This document shows positions 1 through 8,031 of a stretch of 43,004 nt of DNA, piece after piece. The DNA lies in the NCBI GenBank assembly GCA_002337005.1, contig DDFD01000003.1, forward strand, positions 1-43,004, read 5' to 3'. A program made the translations under genes and the position numbers. The notes beneath the pieces are model-generated. The model was given only the letters and a program-made list of their open reading frames with translations. It was not told the origin of the DNA and did not search any database. The stretch comes from Flavobacteriales bacterium UBA1937 (GTDB lineage: Bacteria > Bacteroidota > Bacteroidia > Flavobacteriales > Weeksellaceae). The first letter of the stretch is position 1; each line of letters begins with the position of its first letter.

Positions 1-2
1 AA

Positions 3-1622
3 AGATTTGCCTACTTAGTAGGAACAACACCTAATAAAATAGATGATCTAGCCTATACCTATACAGGTAACAGACTTACGAATCTATCAGATGCAGGAAA
101 TGCTAGTGGTTACGAAAACGCAAGCACATTGCCGATTCAGTATGATGCCAATGGCAATATGACAGAGATGCAAGGGAAGAATATACAAAAAATCAACTAC
201 AACTATCTTAGCCTCCCCAAAAGCATATCTTTGACATATGGTGATGATATAAGCTATGCCTACCGTGCAGATGGAGTAAAAATAGGCAAAGTATATACGT
301 CTAAAGTTTCAGGGTATAATATGCTGACTACTACAAAGAATAGCATAGACTATTTAGATGGATTTCAGTATAAGACAGAAGAAACCACTACAACAGGTGG
401 AGGAGTGATAGGCACCCCCGTTCCTGAACTCCCAAAAGGTACAATGCCATTAGCAATGGAACAAGAAGCTTTTTTAGATGTACCATTAGACTCTGGTGAA
501 CCATTAGTTGAAGAGCCACTACCAATTCTACAGTTTTTCCCAACCGCAGAAGGATTTTATGATTATCAGAAAAATTTGTATATTTACCAATACAAAGACC
601 ACTTGGGAAATGTGCGTTTAAGTTATGCAAAAAATCAAAGTGGAATTGGAGTAGAAGTTCAAGATCAGAATGATTATTATCCATTTGGGATGAATCATTT
701 GAAGACAGGAGTAGCATATTTTGGCACTGGCACTTGGAATAACTACAAGTACAACGGTAAGGAACTGCAAGAGACAGGAATGTATGACTACGGAGCGAGG
801 TTCTATATGCCTGATATCGGAAGATGGGGTGTGGTCGATCCTAAGGGAGCAGAATTTCCCGGTTGGTCTTTATATAATTACAGTTTTAGTAATCCAATAC
901 GCTTCACTGATCCAGATGGAATGGCTCCCAATGATATAGTTTTCATTAATAATCGAGGAGTAGAAGTTCATCGTATTAAAAGTGATACCCAATTTAAAAC
1001 TTATATACAGGCTACTGTGAACGCAAGTAGTAATCCTACTAAAAGTATGGCAGGATGGAAACAAGTTCCGATGCCTAATATAATACAACAAAGACCTCAA
1101 TCTGGTGAAAACGTATCTGGTTCTGCTTATCAAGAGAATGACTATCAAATTGCTGCAAGAACGGGCTACTTTAATCAAAGTAAAAATTCAGGGCAATTGG
1201 ATTTAGTAACAGAGGGTGGAAACCCAATTCCTCAGGATGCTATAAAAGGAATTCCCGATTTAGATCCAACTTTAGTCAAAGCTGTTACTGTTCAGGAATC
1301 GAATGCTGGAACAAGCGGTGTTAGTGATATAATGCAAGCTAATGTTCCTGGAGATTGGTCTAAAATGAAAAGTAGTTATCAATTAACTAAAGGTGAAAAA
1401 ACGAGTGAAACAAATTCTTTGTTTGCAGGAACAAGGATTTTAGCTACTAAAGGGTTTAAAGGAGGGATTTCTGTTGATCCCAAAACTGGAAAAATTTCTT
1501 ATAAGTTTCAAGGATGGGCGAAAGCCGTTGAAGCATACAATGGTGGTGGAACAGCAGGTTATCAAAATAGTGTTTTACAAATGCAACAAGAATCTAAAAA
1601 ACCTAAACCTTCAGATTATTAA
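3..1622 (+). CDS. RHS repeat protein with SLT-like C-terminal toxin domain (5' partial)
   Basis: The frame is open from base 3, so the gene is cut by the window edge and 539 residues are visible. The TTG at 129 is not a true start. The first ~300 residues are RHS/YD-repeat material ending in the RHS core signature: YQYKDHLGNVR, YNGKELQETGMYDYGARFY, then DPDGM at 909-923. The 232 residues after DPDGM are the variable tip. Residues ~417-530 follow the lytic transglycosylase (SLT, lysozyme-like) layout: a helix ending VQESNAG with a candidate catalytic Glu (codon 1296), then DIMQANVPGDW, then SLFAGTRIL, and AVEAYNGGG near the end. I infer an exported antibacterial toxin that cleaves peptidoglycan. 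The RHS assignment is strong and the SLT assignment is moderate, since it rests on motif order alone. A likely immunity gene starts 2 bp after the stop. Confidence 0.88.
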   Translation, partial: RFAYLVGTTPNKIDDLAYTYTGNRLTNLSDAGNASGYENASTLPIQYDANGNMTEMQGKNIQKINYNYLSLPKSISLTYGDDISYAYRADGVKIGKVYTSKVSGYNMLTTTKNSIDYLDGFQYKTEETTTTGGGVIGTPVPELPKGTMPLAMEQEAFLDVPLDSGEPLVEEPLPILQFFPTAEGFYDYQKNLYIYQYKDHLGNVRLSYAKNQSGIGVEVQDQNDYYPFGMNHLKTGVAYFGTGTWNNYKYNGKELQETGMYDYGARFYMPDIGRWGVVDPKGAEFPGWSLYNYSFSNPIRFTDPDGMAPNDIVFINNRGVEVHRIKSDTQFKTYIQATVNASSNPTKSMAGWKQVPMPNIIQQRPQSGENVSGSAYQENDYQIAARTGYFNQSKNSGQLDLVTEGGNPIPQDAIKGIPDLDPTLVKAVTVQESNAGTSGVSDIMQANVPGDWSKMKSSYQLTKGEKTSETNSLFAGTRILATKGFKGGISVDPKTGKISYKFQGWAKAVEAYNGGGTAGYQNSVLQMQQESKKPKPSDY

Positions 1623-1624
1623 TT

Positions 1625-2155
1625 ATGAAAAGATTTTTTTTAAGTATAGTTATCGTTTTATTTGTAGGATGCAACAAATCCGATTCAAATCCGAATATTA
1701 AAATTAATATTCCCCAAAAATTAGACTATTATGAACGTTGTAGATTATTAGTTTTAGAAGAAAATACCCCTAATCAAGATTTTGAATTTATAAAAAAAGA
1801 CAATAGCATTGATGAGCAGGTAATTAAATATTTGGGAAATATTGTAACTTCTAAAAAGGATACACTAAAAATTTTAAAAACAGTTCATTATACCGGCATT
1901 TATGAGGATTCTAAGAGAGGAAACGGACAAGTACGTATTTACGATTCTAATAATCAATTGATAGGTTTTTATAACTTAGGCTCAGCTTTAGCAATACCTA
2001 ATTATATTAGCGACAAGGAATTGATTTTTAAATACAAAAATGACCAATGTAATCAAACAACTAAAATTAGCTTGAAAGATAGCATTCCTAAGCAGATATT
2101 CATACAGTGTACAAAAGGTGGAGGGGATATTTATAGCTTAGAAATGGCTAAATAA
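1625..2155 (+). CDS. Small lipoprotein, candidate immunity protein for the RHS toxin
   Basis: This 176-residue protein has a short basic start, a hydrophobic segment and a lipobox (FVGC, Cys at residue 16), so it should be a lipoprotein facing the periplasm. The mature part is polar, has no motif I recognise, and contains a Cys pair (YERCRLL early, QCNQ/IQCTKGGGD late). Its ATG lies 2 bp after the RHS stop, which implies co-transcription and probably translational coupling. Effector-immunity pairs are classically arranged this way. A periplasmic location is what immunity to a cell-wall-degrading toxin would need. The function is inferred from position and location only, because no known immunity family was identified. 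Confidence 0.8.
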   Translation: MKRFFLSIVIVLFVGCNKSDSNPNIKINIPQKLDYYERCRLLVLEENTPNQDFEFIKKDNSIDEQVIKYLGNIVTSKKDTLKILKTVHYTGIYEDSKRGNGQVRIYDSNNQLIGFYNLGSALAIPNYISDKELIFKYKNDQCNQTTKISLKDSIPKQIFIQCTKGGGDIYSLEMAK

Positions 2156-2192
2156 ATTGAATGGTTTTTTGCTACCATAGAAAAAAAAACTA

Positions 2193-2618
2193 ATGATAAA
2201 AAAGGTATTTAGAATCATAGGGGGTTTTATGCTAATTGCTCTTATCGTATTTGCATATAAGGCGATAAGTGTTTTAGTTTGGACAAAAAATGCAAATAAA
2301 AACTTTAACAATTTGACATTATTAGGACAATTAGTAGATGAGAATGGTAAGAATGTAGAAATACAAGGTAAAATATTTTTAACTAAAACAGTAGGCTCTG
2401 ATGATTCTGATCTTGATCCTATTGGAGAACAACAAATAGATATTATCACAATTAATAATAAAGGAAAAATAAATAATACCTTTTTACCATTACAAAGAAT
2501 AGATATTGATAGCCTAGTTGTGCCAGGTTATCATTTAAAAGAAGTAAAAAAAGAATCTTACTATCTAGCTAAGAAAGATTATGATACTATCCGAATGAAA
2601 TTTGTTTTAACAAAATAA
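2193..2618 (+). CDS. Small membrane-anchored protein of unknown function
   Basis: This 141-residue protein has an N-terminal transmembrane helix (about residues 8-30, FRIIGGFMLIALIVFAYKAI) and no lipobox. The remainder, about 110 residues, is polar and probably faces the periplasm. I recognise no domain. It starts 37 bp after the lipoprotein gene and probably belongs to the same transcript. Its size, anchoring and position downstream of an RHS toxin suit an accessory or second immunity protein, but nothing in the sequence proves that. An AT-only hairpin (9-bp stem, 2660-2682) follows the gene. Confidence 0.7.
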   Translation: MIKKVFRIIGGFMLIALIVFAYKAISVLVWTKNANKNFNNLTLLGQLVDENGKNVEIQGKIFLTKTVGSDDSDLDPIGEQQIDIITINNKGKINNTFLPLQRIDIDSLVVPGYHLKEVKKESYYLAKKDYDTIRMKFVLTK

Positions 2619-2703
2619 GGTAATGTATCAGATGTGTTGATTTGATGTTTTAAGAATTAAAATAATTGTTTTTCAATTATTTACAAAATGAAATAAAAAA
2701 TAA

Positions 2704-2805
2704 AAAAACAACCCCGCTACGTCAGCAAAAGTTATTGATAAAGTAACGGATACTCATTCAGGAGAAAATACCAAATTGATTATAACTCCTCCACAAACAA
2801 GATAA
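2704..2805 (+). pseudogene. Possible tail fragment of a displaced RHS toxin
   Basis: A 33-codon open stretch runs from just after a stop at 2701 to a TAA at 2803-2805 and has no start codon. It encodes NNPATSAKVIDKV followed by TDTHSGENTKLIITPPQTR. The composition is coding-like, unlike the surrounding AT-rich spacer, and the stop is 5 bp from the ATG of the next small anchored protein. Flavobacterial RHS loci often keep such orphan toxin ends, left when a new toxin-immunity cassette is inserted upstream. I infer that origin here; no parent toxin is visible. Confidence 0.45.
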
Positions 2806-2810
2806 TTCGC

Positions 2811-3278
2811 ATGAAAAAAAAAGCTATCATAGGTTTTATTTTAGTAATAATTGCTTTTACTATTAATAATCAGTTTTATAAAAAGAAAATTTTTATAAAC
2901 AATGCCTTTTCAGTAGGTAATATGGAAATCAAAAAGATTAATGTTAAAATACCTAAAAATATTCAACAAACAGAAATTATAAAATCAGGTAATTATTTAG
3001 ATATTAGTTATAGAAGTTTATTTAAAGATTATAACTTAAATTTAAGGTTTAAGAATCCACAAAACGATACTATACTTAAATTCGGTAATAAAAGCGATTA
3101 TTATCTTACAAAGAAAGTTGTTTTATTTACCAAATATTATAACGACATATTTAGTCCTCATGAAAATTCATTTCAAATAGAATTTAAAAAGAATGAGAAT
3201 AAACTTTTTCTGAAAGGAGATGTTTATAATAATAAGAATAATAAAATTAATATTTGTGGAGAGATAAAATTACCATAA
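2811..3278 (+). CDS. Small membrane-anchored protein, candidate orphan immunity protein
   Basis: This 155-residue protein opens with MKKKAIIGFILVIIAFTI, a single N-terminal membrane anchor or uncleaved signal. The rest is a Lys/Asn-rich polar domain with beta-type patterning (NLNLRFKNPQND, NSFQIEFKKNENKLFLKGD). No family was recognised. It is very AT-rich, as expected of a recently acquired gene. It begins 5 bp after a coding-like scrap that resembles the end of an RHS toxin, the spacing expected of an immunity gene whose toxin has been displaced. A strong terminator lies ~115 bp downstream. Confidence 0.72.
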   Translation: MKKKAIIGFILVIIAFTINNQFYKKKIFINNAFSVGNMEIKKINVKIPKNIQQTEIIKSGNYLDISYRSLFKDYNLNLRFKNPQNDTILKFGNKSDYYLTKKVVLFTKYYNDIFSPHENSFQIEFKKNENKLFLKGDVYNNKNNKINICGEIKLP

Positions 3279-3393
3279 TATTTAACTGGGTTACATTTAA
3301 TATCCTTCAATTTTAATTTTTGCTTTTTTAAATGACATTTTATTAGGTAAATTGCTGTTTTATAACGATTTGTAAATTCTATAAAATCTAAAT

Positions 3394-3421
3394 ACCGCTA
3401 TACGAAATTTCGTATAGTGGT
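3394..3421 (+). terminator. Rho-independent terminator closing the RHS/immunity cluster
   Basis: The near-perfect palindrome ACCGCTATACGAAA / TTTCGTATAGTGGT has one G-T pair and is followed directly by GTTTTTTATTTT. It separates the RHS-linked small genes from the next gene, which begins at 3456. Confidence 0.8.
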
Positions 3422-3455
3422 GTTTTTTATTTTAGTTTCTAAAAATTAATATAAA

Positions 3456-4436
3456 ATGAATAAATTTTCACAGATAGAGTTAGACGAAAAAAAACTAGCA
3501 GAAGAAACATTGCAGTATATTCTTAAAATACAAAATACCTATTTAGAGAGCACTTTATATATAGATATTCTAGACCCAAGAGAGAAATATGGAGATTTAC
3601 ATCAGCATATAGATTTTTTGAAAGAAAGACTCTCTCATCTTGAATTTTTTGTAGATTACACAGATGTAAGTTTTAAAAATTCTATGTTTAGATATACCCA
3701 TTTTATATATGATACAGATGGAAGTACAGTAGATAATTCTCAAATTCTAACAAAAAAGAGAGATGAAATAGAGGGGTTGTCAAAAGAAATCTTGTGGGCA
3801 AATCCACAGGAAGAAGAAAAATATCAATCAATAAGTAACTTTAACAGTTTTGTAGATGTTATTGTACCGAAAGAAAAAAGATTATATAAGCTAATTTATA
3901 GTCCATTTTTCAATATTGAAGGGTGGATAAAATATTATCAAGATTTATTAGATATTAAATTTCCTGAATTTTCAGAAAAATTAATCTTTGGAAAAACAAT
4001 TTTAAATTACACCCACTTTAAAGAGGATTATTATATTGGGATAGAATCAAATTATGATTCTACAAAAAAAGAAATGAAAAAAGGTTATTGGGAAACTCCT
4101 GTTTATCAATTTATTATTTTTAAAAAACTAAGTGCAAAAAAGATAGAGAAAGTTGTTATTTTTAAAGAATTCTCGCATCCTTTCTTTAGTAAGCCAGCTC
4201 TTAGTTTTAGGGGGTTTTTTGCTACAAGAACAATACACCAAATATCAGAATTGCATCACAAAATAGATAATTATACCAGAGAAGAATATTTAGAAGATGG
4301 CACGATAAGATTTTACAATTCAGAAGATTTTGGAGGTGTTCTTAAAAGACATGCTTATTTTTACTATGATATGTTATATCACACCACAAAAGAATACATT
4401 AAATATATAAAAGAAAGTTTTAGTGAATCAATGTAA
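3456..4436 (+). CDS. Hypothetical cytosolic protein, 326 aa
   Basis: I do not recognise this protein. It is rich in aromatic and charged residues and has no signal peptide or membrane segment. The N-terminal ~45 residues look helical, the middle mixes strands and helices (FVDVIVPKEKRLYKLIYSPFF, with GWIKYYQDLLD after it), and the C-terminus is helical and Tyr-rich. It stands between two terminators, so it is probably transcribed alone. Its place just beyond an RHS toxin tail would fit a cytosolic immunity protein left from an older cassette, but a mobile-element passenger or an ordinary hypothetical is equally possible. Confidence 0.72.
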   Translation: MNKFSQIELDEKKLAEETLQYILKIQNTYLESTLYIDILDPREKYGDLHQHIDFLKERLSHLEFFVDYTDVSFKNSMFRYTHFIYDTDGSTVDNSQILTKKRDEIEGLSKEILWANPQEEEKYQSISNFNSFVDVIVPKEKRLYKLIYSPFFNIEGWIKYYQDLLDIKFPEFSEKLIFGKTILNYTHFKEDYYIGIESNYDSTKKEMKKGYWETPVYQFIIFKKLSAKKIEKVVIFKEFSHPFFSKPALSFRGFFATRTIHQISELHHKIDNYTREEYLEDGTIRFYNSEDFGGVLKRHAYFYYDMLYHTTKEYIKYIKESFSESM

Positions 4437-4475
4437 AATAAATTTTTCAAAAAAATAATAATACTTCATTAAAAT

Positions 4476-4512
4476 AAAAAAAAGTGGTACAAATCTATGT
4501 GCCACTTTTTTT
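4476..4512. terminator. Bidirectional terminator between convergent genes
   Basis: AAGTGGTAC and GTGCCACTT pair with one G-T mismatch. The stem is flanked by an A run on the left and a T run on the right, so it can stop transcripts from both sides. It lies between the plus-strand gene ending at 4436 and the minus-strand gene ending at 4535. Confidence 0.75.
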
Positions 4513-4534
4513 ATTGAAATCTAAACTAAAAAAA

Positions 4535-5029
4535 TCAAACTTCTTCAATTTTAGTTTTTAGATTAAAATCTTCTTTTTCGAAAAAGTCATTATCTCTGTC
4601 TTTATTGAAATATTCGAGCTGGTCTTTTATCAGATTAGACAAAGATTTTTCCCAAAACCAAAGAGGAACTTTAAAACTTAATTCTTCATCTTTATCATCT
4701 ATCTCTAAAATCAAAGATTTAGGCGCAAATAACCAGGGAGAAAGAGAAATATTTTTTAGTTCTGCAGATAGAATAAGTTTCCAAGTTTTTTCCAGTTCTT
4801 CAGCTTTTTCTACATAAACAATAGTTGTTGGAATTTCTTTTGGTTGTTTCAGTTCTTCTACTTTTTTTTCCCAAACATCATCTTCAATATGAATCGCATT
4901 TTCGATTTCTTCATATTTTGATTTTTGCATCCAGAATTCTTTTTCTTCATTTACTTCAGAAATAAAACATCTGAATAATGTAGCCTTTTCAGTGTTTTTA
5001 ATAATTGTGTAATTTTCAATTGTTTTCAT
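4535..5029 (-). CDS. Hypothetical protein linked to the helicase remnant
   Basis: This 164-residue acidic protein has no signal peptide or membrane helix and no domain I recognise. It contains a Trp-rich middle (KTWKLILSAELKN, then LSPWLFAPKSL and FKVPLWFWEKSL) and a Glu/Lys-rich C-terminus. Its start is 23 bp downstream of the end of the truncated helicase on the same strand, so the two were probably neighbours in the original integrative element. The ORF itself looks intact. Function unknown. Confidence 0.65.
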   Translation of the reverse strand: MKTIENYTIIKNTEKATLFRCFISEVNEEKEFWMQKSKYEEIENAIHIEDDVWEKKVEELKQPKEIPTTIVYVEKAEELEKTWKLILSAELKNISLSPWLFAPKSLILEIDDKDEELSFKVPLWFWEKSLSNLIKDQLEYFNKDRDNDFFEKEDFNLKTKIEEV

Positions 5030-5052
5030 AATAAAATATTTAGTTGTTTAAT

Positions 5053-6060
5053 TTATCTTTTTCTGATGGTAGCTGTGTTAGATATTTCTTTTTCAGCAAC
5101 TATATTTTCTTTTTTGAAAAGAGTATGGTTTTCTTTCTCTCTTTCTTTAATGATGTTTATGAGTTCTGCCTTTCTTAAGTTTTCTTCTTTTTCAAGTTTA
5201 TATTTCGAAACAAGTTTTTGTTTTACATCCTCCAAACCGTCAAGAACCTTATCAATTTCTTTTATTTTTTCTTCAGTATCTTGAGTTTGATTTTGTATGA
5301 GTTTTACATCTACACCTTTTGATGCCAGATTTTCAACAACCTTTTCAACTTCATATCTCGCATTATTGACTTTATTTTGATAAAATGGCAATTGATTTTT
5401 CCAGTAGTTTGAACCTGTTTCACTTTCAGCCCATCCTTTAGCCTTATCATAACTATCAATTTGAGAATTAAGCTCTTCAACTACTTTTGTATATAACTCA
5501 TACTTTCTAAGTATAAAAGCATTATCGGCTAGAAGCTTGTTTTTGTCATAATCTAGCTTTTTCTCTAATAGTTTTACTTCAATTTCCGCTCTTAACACAG
5601 GATTGGTAATAATGGCAGTTTTAAGTTCTAGAGTATTAATATCAGATATGTCAACAACATCCGCTCCTTTTTTCATAGCTTCTAAATATCTTGCCTGTTT
5701 AGCCTGTAATTTTTGAAGCATAAAAACATCTATACTATCATTCATCAACATAAAATTTATTCTCACATTTTCGTTTCGATTTCCTTGCCTCCAGCCACGA
5801 CCTTCTACTTGTCTAAGCGCAGTAAAATTATAGGGTAATGTAAGTAAATAAATATCTGAAGTAGTTTCTTGCAAATTCATTCCCTCTTGAATAGCTTCAC
5901 TTCCAATCACAATTTTTACTTTCCCCTGGTTAAACTCGTCTTGAATTTTTATTCTATTATTTTTTGTGGTTCCACCAGTAATAATTTGAACTTCTTCATT
6001 TTTGAACCCCAACTCATTGACAAGGTAGTTTTTCAATTTTGGAAATTCTTTAATTGTTGA
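5053..6060 (-). pseudogene. C-terminal fragment of a large SF2/SNF2-type helicase of an integrative element
   Basis: The visible ~330 residues begin inside the second RecA-like helicase lobe. They carry VIGSEAIQEGMNLQ (motif V) and QVEGRGWRQGNRNENVRINF (motif VI with the arginine finger). A long charged coiled-coil region follows (about residues 145-327). The first lobe (Walker A/B) is missing. The only start available is a TTG at 6036 inside the domain, and the frame runs on upstream into sequence that reads as a different gene on the other strand. Full-length relatives that I recall from Bacteroidetes integrative conjugative elements are very large helicase/methylase proteins, so this is a broken remnant. 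It could not be a working helicase alone. Confidence 0.75.
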
Positions 6061-6280
6061 AGCTAAATATATTGATAGTACGGGAAAGAAAAACGACCCA
6101 TTAAAAACTCTTGAAGGATTGAAATCATTTTACAGTAGTAATGTCAATGTAAAGACTCTATTATTTTTAATTCTTGTCGAAGCAGGTGTAGATGTTGATA
6201 AGTACAAAATCGAAGAAGAATTTAGCCAGTATAAAGAAGCTTCAGTATGCATAAAGGTATTGTTTAATAAATTGAAATAG
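6050..6280 (+). pseudogene. C-terminal fragment of an unidentified plus-strand gene
   Basis: Reading codons from about 6050 to the TAG at 6278-6280 gives ~76 coding-like residues with no start: AKYIDSTGKKNDPLKTLEGL, then KSFYSSNVNVKTLLFLILVE, then AGVDVDKYKIEEEFSQYK, ending VLFNKLK. The composition is that of an ordinary soluble protein, not of random AT-rich spacer. Its apparent 5' end coincides with the broken 5' end of the minus-strand helicase fragment, so two unrelated gene ends meet head to head near 6,060. The family is not recognised. Confidence 0.5.
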
Positions 6281-6338
6281 TTTGTGTGAAAGTTTAGAGG
6301 CTATTTCAATTATATCTTGCGGAGAAAAACAACTCTAA

Positions 6339-6359
6339 TCTCCGCAAAAAATGCGGAGA
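6339..6359. promoter_or_regulatory. Perfect palindrome upstream of the Fic gene, candidate operator
   Basis: TCTCCGC and GCGGAGA form perfect 7-bp arms around an AAAAAAT spacer, ending 33 bp before the Fic ATG. A third GCGGAGA copy lies at 6320-6326 and a partial CCGCA at 6376-6380. No T run follows, so it does not look like a terminator. The Fic protein ends in a winged-helix-like region, so autoregulation is a reasonable inference. Confidence 0.55.
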
Positions 6360-6391
6360 ATAATTTGTATATTTACCGCAAACTTTTCAAA

Positions 6392-7486
6392 ATGGCAATA
6401 TATATCCATCAATTAAATCAGTGGCCTAGGTTTCATTGGGAACAAGACGAGTTTTTTAATCTACTTGCAGAGGTTAGACAGCTGCAAGGAAAATTATTGG
6501 GCAAAGTTGAGCTTTTAGGCTTTGGTTTAAAAGATGAAGCCAATTTAGAAACCTTGATACAAGATGTTGTAAAAACCTCTGAAATTGAAGGGGAGGTGTT
6601 AAACCCAGAATTAGTGCGTTCTTCAATAGCAGTTCGTCTTGGATTAGATAATTTAGGTATTGAACATTCCAACCGAAATATTGATGGTGTAGTTGATATG
6701 ATGCTGGATGCAACACAAACATTTGATAAATCATTAAGTGAAGAAAGGTTATTTGGATGGCATTCTGCATTATTTCCGACAGGTAGGAGCGGAATGTATA
6801 AAATTGAAGTTGCCAAATGGAGAACAGGTGATATGCAAATCGTATCTGGTAGAATGGGAAGAGAAAAAGTTCATTTTGAAGCGCCCAGCCCAGAAAAACT
6901 TGAAAAAGAAATGCAGGAGTTTATTAATTGGTTCAATCAAGAAGAGCCTTTGGATTCAATAATTAAAGCAGGTATTTCTCATTTGTGGTTTGTAACGATA
7001 CACCCCTTCGATGACGGAAATGGCAGAATAGCAAGGGCAATTACAGATATGCAATTGTCTAAATCAGACGGTGTAAACCAAAGATTTTATAGTATGTCTT
7101 CTCGAATCAATGCTGAGAAAAAATCTTATTACACTATTTTAGAAAGAACTCAAAAAGAGGATTTAGATATTACCAATTGGCTAAAGTGGTTTCTCGAGTG
7201 TTTAAAGGGAGCAATTATCGATTCAAATTTCATTATTGACAAAGTAGTCCGAAAACATCAGTTCTTTGTAAATAACGCTTCTAAAATAGCAAATGAGAGA
7301 CAAAGAATAATACTTACAAAACTACTGGAAGGTTTTGAAGGGAATCTTACCTCATCGAAATATGCGAAGATTGCCAAGACTTCTCCAGATACCGCATTGA
7401 GAGACATAAACGATTTGGTAGAAAAGGGAATTTTGTCAAAATCGGATTCTGGAGGTAGAAGTACAAATTATGTCTTGAATTCGTAA
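6392..7486 (+). CDS. Fic family protein (DUF4172-Fic-winged helix)
   Basis: This is a predicted Fic-domain AMP-transferase acting on a protein hydroxyl. I place the start at ATG 6392 (MAIYIHQLNQWPRFHW), because the 25 codons upstream overlap the palindromic control region; the product is 364 aa. Residues 1-~85 match the DUF4172-type N-terminus. T62-G67 (TSEIEG) fits the inhibitory (S/T)xxxE(G/N) motif of class II Fic proteins, with E66 as the blocking glutamate. The active-site motif HPFDDGNGRIAR is complete at 204-215. The last ~80 residues (SSKYAKIAKTSPDTALRDI) look like a winged helix-turn-helix. All key residues are present, so it should be active but self-inhibited. It sits beside mobile-element debris with no obvious antitoxin partner. 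Confidence 0.93.
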   Translation: MAIYIHQLNQWPRFHWEQDEFFNLLAEVRQLQGKLLGKVELLGFGLKDEANLETLIQDVVKTSEIEGEVLNPELVRSSIAVRLGLDNLGIEHSNRNIDGVVDMMLDATQTFDKSLSEERLFGWHSALFPTGRSGMYKIEVAKWRTGDMQIVSGRMGREKVHFEAPSPEKLEKEMQEFINWFNQEEPLDSIIKAGISHLWFVTIHPFDDGNGRIARAITDMQLSKSDGVNQRFYSMSSRINAEKKSYYTILERTQKEDLDITNWLKWFLECLKGAIIDSNFIIDKVVRKHQFFVNNASKIANERQRIILTKLLEGFEGNLTSSKYAKIAKTSPDTALRDINDLVEKGILSKSDSGGRSTNYVLNS

Positions 7487-8031
7487 GATAATTTTTAAGC
7501 ATTTGTAGAATATGCAAGACTACAAACAAGTAAATATTGATTGATGTTGTTGATAACGAAATTTTGCTTAAATTTGGAGAACAAAGTCAAAACACAATAC
7601 AGATTCAAAATATAGTTTTTGACTTTATTTGACCTGTAATATTCCTTTATTTATTGATACTTTGCTACATATTTGCTACTATACTCTTGTAAACTATTAA
7701 TAATAAATATATTTACACTTTCTGTATCGGAAAGTAGTCTCGCTATTTCTTTTTATAGCAATAAATTTGGATTTATTTTATCACTTTTTCTAGTTTTTAA
7801 AACGGGTTTTATCAATTGTTATTTTGGAATTTAGTACTTAAAGTATTCATGTAAATTTTCTAATTTGTTAATATATAATTGTAAATCAATGATTTGTGAT
7901 TTTTTCTGTATCTGTATATTAAATGTATATACAAGTTACATAATTAGGTATGCACTATAAGATTAAATTTATAAATGAAAATCTAAACCAGATTTTATTT
8001 GTGAAAATTATTTTATGATAACCTATTTACT
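7487..8031. other. 545-bp gene-free region upstream of the glycan-utilisation operon
   Basis: I see no coding frame worth calling. The stretch is strongly AT-rich. It contains a short direct repeat TTTGCTAC (7661-7668 and 7672-7679) and a weak hairpin GCTAT/ATAGC (7742-7759). The promoter and any operator of the operon starting at 8032 must lie in its right half, but no box stands out clearly enough to name. Confidence 0.5.

Noticed and set aside
388..1178. Antisense and alternate-frame open stretches inside the RHS gene
   Set aside because: They lie fully within a strongly supported RHS frame and show no domain, so they are shadows of its codon pattern.
6317..6391. Upstream extension of the Fic reading frame
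   Set aside because: It crosses the palindrome, and homologous Fic proteins begin at MAIYIHQLNQWP or similar.
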